The position numbers and the translations under genes are program-made. 64,000 bases of DNA from contig NC_079882.1 in the NCBI RefSeq assembly GCF_029227915.1, positions 7,750,001 through 7,814,000 of the forward strand, written 5' to 3'. Positions 24,365 through 38,272 of the stretch are shown piece by piece. Positions within the stretch are counted from its first letter, which is position 1. Each line of letters opens with the position of its first letter. The notes beneath the pieces were generated by a model. The model searched no databases. It was not told the origin of the DNA and saw nothing but the letters and a program-made list of their open reading frames with translations. This DNA is from Hydractinia symbiolongicarpus. Its lineage: Eukaryota; Cnidaria; Hydrozoa; Anthoathecata; Hydractiniidae.

Positions 24365-27300
24365 TTATGTGTATATACTCCAAGAATTTTTCTCTTAGTT
24401 TATATATGCCAAACTTTTCGTTGTATTAAACTTTTAAATTAACCAGAAAATTGGTTAATTCCTAAAATTTCCCCTGTTAGTATACGGTCTGCCACGTAGG
24501 AAGCAAGGACTAATTTTGCCTTTATAGTATCCGGTTAAAAGCACTCATTCCAATTTATTATTCAAATCTTTAGTTACTTATTTGTCTAAGACGTTACGTA
24601 TTTAAGAAAAGAAAAAAGGTCCAAGAAATAACTGATGACGTCAGCATTTAATAAATAATTAAATAAAAAAACGGAAACGTGATTTATTTATTTATATGTG
24701 GAGGATGGTTGTGTGGGAGGGCTTTTTTTCGTTTTTTTTCTTTCTCTTCGTGCAAGAATTATATTTTTTGGCACATGTTTAAAACAAGAATTTTAGAATA
24801 CTACTTCTTTTTCCCTTTATATACGAGACAACGAGAAAAACTTTTGAAAATGTAATTTTTTAAGATAAAAGATTTTTTAAAACGTTTTAGTGTTTCGACA
24901 TGCAAGTAATGGATAAATTATTATAAATAATTATTTTTTATATTTTAAAATTATATTTTAAGCACTTCGTTGAAGAAGTTCGAAGTTTCCTTAGTTTTTC
25001 GATCTTATCAGTTACAAAGAAAAAATAATTTTTTGAAGATAATTGCTCTTCAATTTTATTTTGTTACTACCACCTCCTCATTTTCGTACCCAGAGCTCTT
25101 TGAGATAAATCTCTTCCTAGAATTCTTTGAAATAAATCATGTTGGCTCGAGGTTTATTTTAAAGAACTCTAGGGATGGGATTGGTCTTCTTTATTGTAGT
25201 AATACGATCTATCAATAACGGAGGGGCTGCGCTTATTAAGTCTTTAAATTTAACTGGGCGTTTATTTAGCGGGACACCTTCTTGAAGAATAAAAATAGGA
25301 AGTATTAAAAGCCCCAGATTTTGAAATAATATTCAAGTACCTCTAAACCAAAATATGGTAAGAAGTCTCTGTTACTACGTAATCCTTTTTATTTCTCCGC
25401 AATAACAGTTCAGGGCCCAGGAGACCCTGGGAAGGGGAGTGAATTCTGGTGAGCCTTTTAGCTTTAGCTCAAGGCTCAAAATATCGCGCTTTTTTCAGAC
25501 TGGATGAATGTAAACATTTATTTTAGAGGAACAGTTGACTTCTTTAATTTTTTTTGGCTATTATGAAAACTTCTTTGAAAAGGGAACTCAATTTATATTT
25601 CACAGCATTGGAATTTCCCCAATTTGTTTTATTTTAAGATAACTATTGTATTTTTACGTCATCCAATAGAACACCTACCCATACCCATTCTTTTCACTAG
25701 ATTGATTTTTTGTAACAGTGACAACAAAAACGACGTCGACAAAAGCAATGCTAGCGATAGCAACGACAATAACAATGGAAACGACGACGCAAAATAGGGG
25801 CTCGACATCGACATATTATTTGTTAAAAACTGACCTCAGATAGCAAGAAGAATTAAGGTCGTGGAAAATAAAAAAATAACCTACTTTATCTACAATCATG
25901 TTCATAAATTATTGGAAAAACGCCTTTTGAGGCTTTTTTCAGAGTTTGCCCCCTCTCCCCCTACAGTCAGTGTTGATTTTGTGTTGATTTGTGCCTCAAA
26001 ATACTGCCGGCGACTCTGGAAAAGACCTCCAACCAACACTGAAGAGTGGGGGGGAGGGGGAGAGTGGTTTTTCCAAAACTATTATGAACATGATTGTAGA
26101 TAAGGTCAGACGAAAGCCTCTTGTAGCTTATGGCGAGGACAAAAGTCAGTCTAACTCATAATGTTTTCCAGACTAAATAAGGTTACAGTAAAAAAAATTA
26201 GAATGACGAAGCTTAGGCCGACTATAGTTTCATTAGAAAGTTGTTGATTCACCAACAATGAGTTTATTTTTTATCAACATATTTCGGAATTTTCTTCCAT
26301 CATCAAGATAACTAAAATAAATAAATTAATAAATACAATTTATTCATACTTTAAAGTAAAAAAACAAAAAACAATTTTTACAAAACACATTTATTAAAAT
26401 CTATCAACATTTCAAGTAAGTAATAAAATCAAATGTAGCTACTATAGTTTCGGTAACACGTTGCTTAGAAAAGTGACAACAATTTTAGGAAATGTGTAGT
26501 TGCAAAAATTATCAGAATTGGCGCCTTAACCCTATTTTATTGGAGGTTTCGCGAAAATACCGTGACTTCATGGTGCCCTCTATAACTTGTAACAAAGTTA
26601 CAAAGAAACAAAATAGTACAAAATTAATATTTTCTTATATCAGCACTTTTGCTTTAACGACATTAAACCTCAAAATACCTGCTTAAACACGTTTACCAAA
26701 TTGTAAAATTAATTTTGACGTTCTGTCTACAATTTCTGGTAAATCATTAAAAGTTATTTAAATATCTTTCAGTTTTACTCACTCACTTGATCTTGAATAA
26801 CTTTTATCTTGACCAAATCTTAAACATTCCGGTACCCTGCTAGCTTACTCTAAATGCTAAAATAGCAGAAATTGCCCGAAACTTGAATTGTTACCAATTT
26901 TTGGGTTATTAAAACATTTGGTAACATTAGATTTGGTAAGACAGTGTGATAGAATAATATGAACAGTAAAATATTTAGGTACTTTTGAGTAATAGCTATT
27001 ATAGGAGGTTCTGAGAGGTATGTGAGTCAACTCTTGGCTAAAGGTTGTGTATCAGATTTTAAAAATTAGTTAGTATAATAGCTATGGTAATTAGAGAAAA
27101 ATACTTTTTCGAAAAATTTGGTAGGAAGAGTGCGTGAAATCCACACGCTCGTACTGAGTAAGTTTAAAACCTACGTAACAAACAACGAGAGACTCCAAGC
27201 AAAAATGTTATTACAAATTTCTCAGGCTAAATATTTAGGGTTGCACTAGCCTTGTTTTTGTAAAATTTTATTTTCTGTTTTTTAACGTAGGAGGGCTGTT

Positions 27301-27740
27301 AATGGGTCCAAAAAGGTTTTTTTTTCAGAAAAAGCATTAATTCCTTTTTTATCTTATTTTAATGACTACCTCGAGACTGACACGTGCCAGTTGAATTTAA
27401 CCAACGCCCACATTTGTTGACGAACGCACGCGGTTAATAACTAATTAAAGAAAACATTTCGGTGCGCAAAAAAATTAGTGGAATCATGAGTCAAATTTAA
27501 AAATAACTCTATCCGCGTTTATGACTCTATTTTGAATGTCAATGTTTGTTTTTCCACCTGTACTTAGCAAATAAAGGTCGTATGATAATTCTATGTTTGA
27601 ACAATGCAAACTAAAGAATTCAAGAATGCTCATGTTTTTAAACTTTTTTTTTCTTCGTCAATTTCTCCTAGATAATTTCTTATATCTTTTTGTACGGTTA
27701 CTCTTTTCTTTTACAAAATGTTTTTCCGTTTTTATAATTC
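24365..27740. other. Gene-free region with a foldback MITE
   Basis: No supported exon. It contains the foldback element at 25879-26106 and an A/C-rich cryptically simple stretch around 25720-25795 (repeats of AACGAC). Open stretches such as 24970-25218 and 26492-26686 lack domains. Confidence 0.5.
25879..26106. mobile_element. Foldback MITE, about 228 bp
   Basis: The left arm contains ATCTACAATCATGTTCATAA (25889-25908) then TTGGAAAAAC. The inverted right arm at about 26067-26106 gives the same sequence. Inner patches are also complementary (CCCCTCTCCCCCTAC and CAGTGTTG on the left; CAACACTG and GGGGGAGGGGGAGAG on the right). The whole unit is therefore close to one large hairpin. Short length and no ORF fit a MITE. 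Confidence 0.85.
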
Positions 27741-27743
27741 AAG

Positions 27744-27815
27744 ACTTTGAACTGCACAATTATTTAAGAGCTGTACGAGAAAACGACGCTTATACAGCCG
27801 AAAGGATTCAACACA
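27744..27815 (+). CDS. Orphan internal exon candidate (24 codons)
   Basis: A 72-base stretch has a good acceptor (T-rich tract then ATTCAAG) and a consensus donor (CACA|GTAAGT). Both boundaries are phase 1, so it is frame-neutral. It encodes DFELHNYLRAVRENDAYTAE followed by RIQH. The LHNYLRAVREND part is faintly like the first helix of an ankyrin-type repeat. I could not find partner exons, so this may be a chance pseudo-exon or part of a gene with very long introns. Confidence 0.25.
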
Positions 27816-30503
27816 GTAAGTCCTGGGTACTAAGTTGAGTATTTATTTATTGCGGAAGGAAAACACGTGATATTAATGAAATCTTTTCATAGCCTGTTGA
27901 AAAACTTATGTAAACACAAAAAGGTAAGGACTATGTTAGATTGAAAAACTACTCAACTTCGTCCCTGTATTTTTTCCGACTGAAAACATTTCTTTGGTGT
28001 CATGTTTTCTTAAGAAACACAAAATTTGGACCAGATTTAGCATCTCTCTTTTTTGCAGCACTTCAATTCAAGTATTGTTTCTAAAATAATAACATGAGGT
28101 GGGTGGTTGAGGTTGTCAGATAGAAAGAACTACGCTGTGTAGTTTCAAGACGCTGATGAAAAGTGTCCAGAAACAATGATAAACAATCCTCTTGACTGCT
28201 GCATCTGTTTTGTTTCTCAGGATTTTCCCAAAACTATAAAGTATTACTTTAAAAATTTATAAAAAGTATATAAAAAATAAATAAATAAAATATAAAAACT
28301 AACGTATTTCAAACACCTTTTTTATTTCGGCCTTACAATAAATATAGAAATACTTGTATATCTTTACTGTGTCATCGATCTTAACGATATTTGTAAAAAT
28401 GGAAATTGAAGATGTAAAGATAATTTTAAATCCGGTGCAAACGAGTCCAACATTTGAAAGAAATTGTGATGTTTAAGAACAAGGTTGGACAAGTTTGTTC
28501 TTTCCTTTATTAATAATCCTAAAGGCGTATCATATTTTTTATATTTGTTGTATTTCATTCGTGTCTTTTTACTTACTCGTATTCTAGCTGGGTCAAATAC
28601 TTGTTTTAATGTCAATTGTTTCACTGGAAAGACTACCCTATTATAGGATTGAGCTAAAGTAACATATAAAATTTCTCCTCATGTTGAGAGTAAAAATAAC
28701 TTCATATATTAGAGTAAGTTAGCTGTACGAGTATCCTCTGATAAAAACATTGATTAGATGAACTATTTCGAGAAAGGTTAAACAATAATTTTTTTTTATC
28801 ATTATTATTCCATAATTTCTAGATGGTTGTACCAAAAAAGGGGCAAAGTTACATCGATAACTTATCAGAAAGTAATGCAGTAGAAAGTACCGGTTGCGGA
28901 GGATAAATTCAGGCTAAATCACAAGGTAAGAATATTTATTTTAAACTTGGTTCTTACATTTTAGGGTATTAAACGGGTAAAGCCAAAAAATGTGTATGGC
29001 AAATGTGGAAAGAGGGTTGGAAAGTAGAAACCCAGTATATTCGTTTAAAAAAGTTTGTGGATATGCCAACAAAATATTACATGAAATAACTCTTGTCATT
29101 CTTACTGGTTTGTTGGTTATTTCTTTTTTTGTGTTTACATATATATAACTATATATTTGTAAAGCTATAATTTTAATGTTTTGTTATTTTTATTCTTACC
29201 ATTCGTAAGCTGTAAAAATGAATCCCTCGTCTCCCTGAAACTTTTACTCGATTAATAAAATTTCTCCTGCGATATTTAAAACCTAAACGTCAATTCAAAG
29301 CGTTCACTTCTTGAAATGCAAAACAATCCTTTATAGTTATCAGTGGTGATTTTCTTGCTTTAAATTATTGCTTTACATATGTTCATGTTTCTAATTATTT
29401 ATGTTCAACAATCAAGTGCTGTCGCAAAAACTTTGACCAATTTGCAAGATATTAAACCATATTGACGTCATACTGGTAGACCTGCTAGTTAAACTTATTT
29501 ACTTTTCAAATTTAATGGCGTCGGCTCTTCAAATTCGACCATCTTATTCTCCAGCCCCGTTTTACTTTTAAAAGTTTTCTTATTCTTCTAGGATGTTGTG
29601 TTAATATTGATTTATTGAATTCTTTAGTCAAATAGATATTTCGCAAGCTTAAATGATTTACTCTTATCATCTCGCCCGAATCATACATTCTTTATCTCAA
29701 AATGTCACATGACATACTCTCAGCCAATCATAATCACGCTAGATGCAGCATCCATTATGGATGAGGAAATATAACAAGTTGTTTGTAAGGTCAATCCTGT
29801 CCAATTTTGGGACCAAAAGATCAAGGAATCCTTCAGTTTTAGTTCTTGCTATAAAAATTTTGTTTGTTAATTTTTAATTCTAAATAAATGCAGTATCTGT
29901 TTTATTAAAGCTCTTTACCTATGTGAGTTTTACCATGAAAAGTCTTTCTTTTCTTCATTTATGACGCCAGCAACGTTCATATGTGAAGTCAATGTCTGGG
30001 TCATTTGGGATGACGCGCCTTATCTTGACACCCATACTGCTTTGTTTGTTTAGAAGGTGGGTGAATGGAATTTGTTAGGGCTTATAACATCTAAACAAGG
30101 AATTGTGAAATGCTAACAGCCTTTGTATTTGCATTTCTTCATACGCACTTGAAAGGTGAAGCTAGTAAAATTACGATGTTCGTGCTATTCAGAACGTTTC
30201 TAACTTGTACGATCCTATTTATGTCTGCTAGCTTTTATCTCCGAAATATTAGGCACAGCTTCTCGAATGATCTCTTTAATTACAAAATATTTCTGTTTCT
30301 ACATTACGTTTTTGTGGACGTGTAAAGAAATTTACAATAGACGTTTTACTTGAAGTTAAAACTTCTCCTCTCCATATTATGAAAAGTCTTCCAATCACTC
30401 GTAAAATATTTTTTGCAAAAGCAAAATGAGTTTTCTCGTGGAGATTTTTTAACTTCATGGAAGACGCAACGTAATGTGTTCCAGGTTACATTCACTTTGC
30501 TGC

Positions 30504-30545
30504 TGAATGAATGAATAAATGAATGAATGAATGAATGAATGAATG
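30504..30545. repeat. (GAAT)n microsatellite
   Basis: About ten copies of GAAT with one variant unit. The minus-strand open frame across it reads as an IHSF repeat, which is an artefact. Confidence 0.9.
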
Positions 30546-31216
30546 GATAAAGATGCTTTCTTGTTTGTTCTTTGTTATTTTTTGTTGAATGCACTTTTTC
30601 AATGAACTTTTTTTTATTGAGAGGTTTTTTTGTCAGTATATTGCATTTGAGGTTGCGATGTTCATTTTTTTTCTTTTAATTAATATTATGCATACCATTG
30701 GCACTCTTTTGACCCCTAACTCCCGTTGGACTTTGAGATTTTTTACTCAGGGACAAAAAAGAAGCCCTGGGAACGTTGCATTTTTACATATTTTTTATTA
30801 TTGACCTGATGGTAAATGTCTGATACAAGATTGGAAATCATTTTCTATTCCACTTTTCTCTCGTAGGCTAAGGTTAGGATTTTTCAAATTTGCTAACGAT
30901 TATCATAAGATTTTTAATAGCAGCAAGAGCTTCCTTGATGGTTTCATCAGTTTTCTAGTACACACTTAAACAACCTGCTTATGTGGTATCATCATGCAGA
31001 ATTTAGTGAAAATAATTTCCTTTTTATTTTCATTTTTATGCTGGTTACTTGTGCCAAGAATGTTGAGTTGTAAAAGTTGTTTAATTTTCCACAATTGGTT
31101 GCCTACGAACTAGTTGTTTATAACATAAAATCCCTCTTGATTATCAATTTTTAAAATATTTTAGGTCAAAAAAGGTCAGGAAATAAAAGAAACCTTTACT
31201 TGGTTGATGACTTTTA

Positions 31217-31667
31217 ATTACCGTAAATGCTCTAATAAACGCCCGGTCTTTAATAAACACGCCCGTCTCTAATAAACACGCCCGTTTCTAATAAAATCGG
31301 CCGTCTCTAATAAACATTCACGTTTCCTCATTCAAACAATTTGCTGGAAATTAAAGCAATGATTTTTCTTTCAGCCTTTCTACTGTATTACAGAAAAGTA
31401 AGATTATACAAATTTGTTAGACGAAGACAGTGAAGAAGGGAACTTTATTTTTATACCGTAGACAATTTTTAAAAAAATTATTTATGATGGATTTATGATG
31501 AAATTTAAAAAAAGAGATATTCAAATTTATTAGTTTTTTGATCAATGCCCAGTCTCTATTTGACGTCCGTCTCCAAAAACGCATCTCAAAAATTCTTTAA
31601 AATTAAATAATCGTCCGGGTGGTTATAAAAAAAGCGTCCGGGGTGTTTATTAGACCATTTATGGTAA
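31217..31667. mobile_element. TIR element with internal AATAAACACGCCC repeats
   Basis: The left end ATTACCGTAAATGCTCTAAT plus AAACGCCCGG is matched by the inverted right end (ATTACCATAAATGGTCTAAT plus AAACACCCCGG) with only a few mismatches over about 31 bases. Next to the left end, five tandem units of about 20 bases (TCTAATAAACACGCCCGT) repeat. No ORF. The structure fits a MITE whose subterminal motif has been amplified. Confidence 0.8.
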
Positions 31668-34600
31668 TGCCTATTAGAATTCTAAGAAGATAATCTCACA
31701 GACGTTTTATTCAGTTCATCTTTGCTGGAGAATAGAAAAAGAGATTTAAGGGAAAAGCAAAACAAGTCATCAAAATATTCTGCGTGTATATAACCTTCAG
31801 TTTAATCGTTACTGGAGAGTTGATACTATTCTGTTGACGTCATAAATTCAAAAAAAAAATCATTTAATAACCACAGCTTCTGATAAAAAACACCTTAAGA
31901 ACATTTAAGTCTGAAAATTGAGTAAAAATGCAAGAAGGTTCTTCCAAAAAAATAGATAATACTGCGTGTCTACCCACATATAATATATTTTAAAAAATGT
32001 CGAAGTATTTTCTGAACATTACGTCACTCCACTATTTTAAATATATATAGGTACATTAAAGGTCAGTGTTCTAAAATAAAAAAAAACTGTTGGTTCACTA
32101 TCTGGTCATCTTAAAGCTACTTGTGGGTAAATTTTTAGACCATCTGCTTTTTTAATTTCAGTAAGAAGACACAACTTAAAAATATGCATGTGGCCAGACA
32201 CCTTTTTTTAAGATCAAAGGATTTGTGGCTTTGATAACTCAAAAATTCAAAACCTAATAAAAAAATACCATGATTGGGTTTTTCCACAAAGAGCTACACA
32301 TTCAAATCTATCTTATATAGCAGACACCGTTAGGACCTAGAAAACTTGTTCGCTATAGAGAGATGTTTGATACCTAAAGACTCTTCCAAAATTGGCTGAT
32401 ATTGTTTAAAAATCTTTTCTGAATTGTTAGGGTAGTAAAATAAAGGGCAAGTTTTTTAGAGAAAGTTTAGATAGCCAATTAGAAAGTTTCTGGAGGTTTC
32501 AAATTTTTAGAGGCAGCCATAGTGACTCATTCTTATTCACTACGTTGGTCCCGAAAGCAATTCGTCGGCCCTGTGTCAAGAGGGATTTTTGGGAAGAAAA
32601 GGAGCCAAAAAACAATATCTGTTTTAAATTCGATATATTGCATTTAAAAAAGTACAACAGACTCAAGACTTTACATTGTAAAAATATGTAGCAAAATATA
32701 TACAAACATGTTGCAAGAATGGTTTTATGTGACGCATTGCTGGTGTATCCGCTACAGGAGGTCAGTTCTAAGAGATAATGGAAAATTAAAATAAGTCCCT
32801 TGTTGAGAGGTGTTCGCTTCATGGTGTTTTTGCTAAGTAATTTGTAATTTCATCGGAACCGAAGTACTTGCATATATAAAAGATTCTAAAATTAATAAGA
32901 GCTGTAGTGTAGTATCTGTTTGCACAAGTGAATTCGGTGTCAAGTTTCTTCAACTTCGAATACTGAAGCAAAGAGTTTGGTAGAAGTTTGTTTTTATAGT
33001 TTAATTATGCTTAAGAAGGACTATTTATAAAAAAAATTTTATATAGGCAATCGTTTTATTAGGAACAATCCCCTTATAAGTAACACTTAACGCAAGAATA
33101 ATAGAATAATGATGGGAGATTCAGAAAGTATAAAGTTTGACTGAGAAATGTGTCTGTGTGAGACACATTTTAATGTTCTACATCTTAGTAAAAGAAATTT
33201 AAAACTCAGGATTCGGGAGTTTTTATATCAAATGAGAAAAAAAGAGTCGCTCTGTATATCCTAATTTTTTATTTACAGATCTTTTTCTTATTATTTTTTA
33301 TTTTTATTTATTTATTATTTTTTTATTTATTTATTTTTTTGCGAGGAAAGTAAGAGAAGTTACTTCTAAGGCAAAATTGAAAATTGTTTTTTACCTTTGT
33401 CTTTTCAGCCTGTCAGCAGTCCTTGATTGACATTGGCCTTAAGGACGGTCATTATATAAACATCGAACGAAAATGTTTTAAGACTTGGAATGCAATACTA
33501 ATGTTATTGTTTTCCATCTTCCTAATGTGATAAAAACGGATTTTGTCAGGTCTAAGTATCTAAGAAAGTATGTCTAAAGGGTCTAAGTATTCGAAGAAAA
33601 TTGATTTAAAGTTTAAAAATTTAAAAGTTTGTGGAGGTCTTTTCACCTCCTCAATATTACGTGAAAGAATTCCTTACTTAAAATTTCCGGATGTTAGTTG
33701 TTCTTAAACTATTTGAATTTATATAATCCGTTAAATAGCGGATTAAGTTTCAAATCATTTGTTTTTATAAATCTGCCTGTGGTTTACCCACTTCTTTCTG
33801 TCAAGTACTTGACTTTCAGTACACGAATTCTTCGAATCCACCTTAACATGCGTAATCGAAAATTTATCAATAAAATAGATCATTTTTTCGCATTATTCAC
33901 CATGTTTGTAAGCATAGAAGCTCCCATAAAAAACATGTTTGCGATTTTGCCTAAAATCAGAAATTAATATGTTAACCTAATAAGTTCTGCCCTTAGGACA
34001 CTTGATCCTATTTTTTCCAAACGCGCACCAAACTAGTGCAACAAAACAAAGTACACATCTTGAATCACATATGACAGAATTAAATGTGATCGATGGGAGA
34101 TAACAAGTCATCACGTTTCTTATGAAATCGCTGAACTTTGAGATGTCTGGTGACATTCTTTGCAAATCCAACATTTAGTGTTAAGAAGCTCTTGGATTCA
34201 ATAAAATATGTAGCTTGTGTTTTTTGTTACGTAACACGCTTGACAAACAGATAATAGTTTTTTTATAATTTACGCTGAAAGAAGTTAAAAGGAGTTGAAA
34301 GAAGAAAATTTCAATTTTAAATAAAGTTGAATCGAAGATTTTCCATACCAAGTCAATCCTAAAATGTTATTAGGACTTCTTCAACAAGTAACGGAAGCAT
34401 CGCCCCACAGTGGGACTGCTATAACTCCTGGGGACTAGGTTGTCATGAACAGTGCTTTAGAAGTAGGATGAATTGTGCTGTCCAACGATATCAAACAATG
34501 AGCCATTGGGGGCTAAGAAAGAGAATTATTTTTCAATTATTTTTTTACCAGAAAGGTCCGTTTCAAAAAAAGGGTGATTTCTCTAAGCCAATTGCCCATT

Positions 34601-36462
34601 AAACGTGATATTAGGTAGAAATTTTGTCCAACTGACTCGTTTTAAGCATTCTAACTTCTCACTTATGGCCTCACAACATGGCCTCACAACAAGTAGTTAA
34701 CTGATTTTATAAATTTAATAAATAAGAAAAATGAACTTTGATCCCAGTCTTTAACAAATCCCAAAACGAAAAAGAAACCTGGGAACGATATTGAAGAAAA
34801 ATATAAAAAAATAGAGCTAATTCAACAGTTGGTTTTAGACTTTAGTGAGTTACATAAATTTTGAAGTAGCAGACGGTCCTTTACTTTTAGTTCTGAAGTA
34901 CACGGATACAGAAAAGAAGTGACAGCTCCAGTACGACATCAAAGATAAAAGTAGAAATATACACTTTATTTGACGTCCTACATTCGTAAATTGTCCTACA
35001 TTCGTGCACTTCTCTAAGTTTTAAATATTTTAATTAGTAACAAAAAAATAATACCTAAATTTAATGCCAATGATCGTCATGATTATTTTCCTGCTAATAT
35101 TAAAAAATGTTCATGACGTTGTCAGGAGCATTGAAAACATAAAAATACGATAAGTGTTTATCAAATACTCTTTGAAGTTTGTAGTGTTTTTCACACATAT
35201 TCAGGTTTCTTATCAACGATCACGAAAAATACGTTAATTATAACTTAAAAAACCGGAATACAAATTGTGTGCGAAAGTTTTCTTTGTATCTTTTTAAGCA
35301 AATGGTAGCTACATACAGTCACTAGTAACAGTCACAAATTACTGAGGCCAAGGGCTAGAAGCATGTCAAGGGTTAGAAAAAAAACATATTTTATTCCTTC
35401 CCATTTTTTTACCTTGGCTTTAGAGGGTTTAGTACCAAAGTATTAACTGGTTGAAAGATTTTTTGGTGGATATAATTTTTTTGATTTTGTGGTAAAACGA
35501 GGAAAATTTGTTTTCTGATAAAATTAGTAGCTGTTGATGTATGGTAAAAAAATTTGATATATTCATGTTTCCACTCACTTTATTGCTTTTCAGATTCTAA
35601 ACGTTAAATAAATATACTCCTGGAATTAAAAAATACTTTACTAATTTTAAATGGTTACGACTAAGACGACGCAGTAATCAAATAAGTGAAAAATCAACTC
35701 CTATCTCCATATATGGTAATACAGTATGCGTCCAATTCTATGAGTCGGACATTATATTAAGTAACACCACCACAGTGTTAAAACGCTTAAGAAAATATTA
35801 TTTTAGCAAACAAGATAAATTTTTGTTTCTTTTTTATCGGGTTATGAAGTGACAAATCGAATGACGCATCGTATTTTCAGATGCATTTGGTGTTACGGAC
35901 CAGAAACCATTTCTATCCGGAATGCAAGATATTTCTCATTTGTAGAATACTTTTAAATAACGTCTTCCTTTTATCTTTTTCTGGCCCCCTATGTGTAAAA
36001 TCATGTGTAAACCCAAACAATTCAACCATAGATTCAAAAAAAGTGTCAGAAAAATAATGATAGATTTTGCTTCAATATCCCAACAGTTAGTTAATGAAAA
36101 AAGATCACTTGGAAACATCCTTTCAGTAGGATTTAATGTTTTTACTTGTATAGTTCTAAAACTACGGACTTTTTAATCTTGGTGTCAGAAGAACACAAAA
36201 CTAGTTTTTATAAAAAATTTTACTGACAGCAAAGAAGTGAGATGTTCACTCGGTGGTGGTGTCTAAAGGACATGTTAGACACTATCAAATTTTAAAATAC
36301 TCCCATGCTGTTCCTACTATCCACATTGTCTATCAGAAACCTTTAGACACGGGTGTGTCATTTCTTTTAACAAGGCATGTACAAATTTAACATGTGTCTT
36401 GAAATATAAAAATGTGTCTTACAATGTGGGTGTAATATAAAGATAAACTGTAATGTAAAGAG

Positions 36463-36496
36463 AAACTCTTGTCAGCATGTATGCTAACAAGAGTTT
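36463..36496. repeat. 34-bp imperfect palindrome
   Basis: AAACTCTTGTCAGCAT and ATGCTAACAAGAGTTT are inverted copies with one mismatch around a GT centre. Confidence 0.8.
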
Positions 36497-37547
36497 TGAG
36501 AAAATATTTGCAGAATTTGTGTGGGATGGACACTAGAATTAAAGTAACAATTTTTTTAAAAAAGCAAGGAGGGGTGAGGGGGATATTTGTTTTAAATTTT
36601 CTAACAGAATACCTTATAGAGAAATTATGGTAGTTTTTTGCAAAAATTCGCACAAGAATTGTTATATTTCACACTTTCAAGTAACAACGATGCAGTTAAA
36701 GAACTAAAACTCTGATATATTTTTTCTAAAAATACCTTTTTCGATTACTTTATAGTATATAAAGGTCTAAAATAGTCTTAATTTCAGTTAGTAAGAAATG
36801 GGTAGTTTGTGGGGACAACACTTTCAAATGAACTTTTGAGTGTCCACACAACACTGGTGATAAAACCATAAATCTATTTTACCCTCATATAAATTAAGCC
36901 ATCCATTTAATTCACATATTTTAATGATCTTCTTCTGAGACTTTCATTATCGTGTAAAGGTTATTGAAAGATTTTCCAACTTTTTTTCTGAATTACGTCA
37001 ATCTATTTTATAATGACGTAAAGGTCTGTCAATCCACCAAATTAATATATCATTATTTATCTGAAATTAGCATTCATTATAAATAGATTGTGACTCTACA
37101 ATAGCTACACTTATTTTATTGTATGGTACTCCATACATTGTATTTTCTCTTGGTACCGTTCTTTTGAAATTCTATTTTTTATCAGGACTGAAAAATAGTT
37201 CTGAATACTAGATAATTTGGACTTATCTTTGTCGTGAAAGCTTGCCGCACGACTTTAAAATGAAAATGGAAATTTGATCTTTAAGGCTGTCGGGAATTAT
37301 GCTTATTTTTCAATTTTTAATTTGATTAAATACCAGCCAAGATAAACATAAATCAAATTTTTCAAATGATAGACATTTATATTTACTTTTATGAGAGATG
37401 AAATTTGAGAGATTAAAAATTTGTGAGTGACGTGGTCAACATTTTTTATTGATCTTGTCAACTATCGCTCCAGCAGATGAGAAATGTGAGAGATACCATG
37501 TTCACTTCCTTGTGATTGAGTTGTTTTTTTTTAATTTCTGTTGTATC

Positions 37548-37567
37548 CATAGAGATATATCTCTATG
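37548..37567. repeat. 20-bp perfect palindrome
   Basis: CATAGAGATATATCTCTATG is its own reverse complement. Confidence 0.85.
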
Positions 37568-37637
37568 TTGTATCTGAGAAATAAAAAAAATATTTCGTTT
37601 ATCTTAAAATGTCGGCCTTATTTTTGTGTAAGCAATG

Positions 37638-37665
<28 letters not shown>
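37638..37665. repeat. (CT)n microsatellite
   Basis: Fourteen perfect CT units, directly followed by GTATAGGTAAATAGGTTACG. Confidence 0.95.
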
Positions 37666-37669
<4 letters not shown>

Positions 37670-37677
37670 AGGTAAAT

Positions 37678-38272
37678 AGGTTACGTTTTCTACCTCAAAG
37701 AAAAGTCATATTATAAAACCGCGCGTGATGTTTGAAGGGCTGCCAAAGGTTATTTTATATTTTTTAATAAATTTGCAACAAGAAAACCTAAAAGTTTTGT
37801 AAAAGTGTTGCGATTAAAAAAAAAACGAGCAAGCTAAAGTTAAGATAGTAGGAATCGTAACCTACGTCGTGGTAAGTAGAATTAGGGCGTGGTATGGGAA
37901 AATATTGATTATATAGGTAAAGATCATCCTACCACGCACCAAAATAGCCCCCTAATTAATTACCACCATTCGCCATTATCCAGTTTTTAACGATTTTTTA
38001 AAAAAAAAAATCGAGTGCAATCACATACATAACATACCCCTTATCTTTTTAAAAGTAGGTCTTTTTTGCGATTTTGGGGGCTTCATGTTTGCACTGTCAC
38101 TGTGTAAACGTACTGTGTCAAAAAATCTTGAAATTACACATGAACATTCTGCTAACATACACTGGCATTCGTACCAAAGAATTTGACGTGTAGTCACTTC
38201 AATTAGGATTTCTGGACCTGTCTGTTAGAGGTACCCTCGAAAATTTAACACGTAGTTAACGTAACCTTTTCA
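37678..38272. mobile_element. Possible TIR element with GGTTACGTT ends
   Basis: AGGTTACGTTTTCTAC near 37677 is matched inverted by GTAGTTAACGTAACCT near 38257-38272 (two mismatches). Related CGTAACC motifs recur inside (37856) and in the cluster at 45836-45956. The interior has no ORF. Identity as one element is an inference. Confidence 0.4.

Noticed and set aside
30346-30594. Minus-strand frame with IHSF repeats
   Set aside because: Artefact of the GAAT microsatellite.
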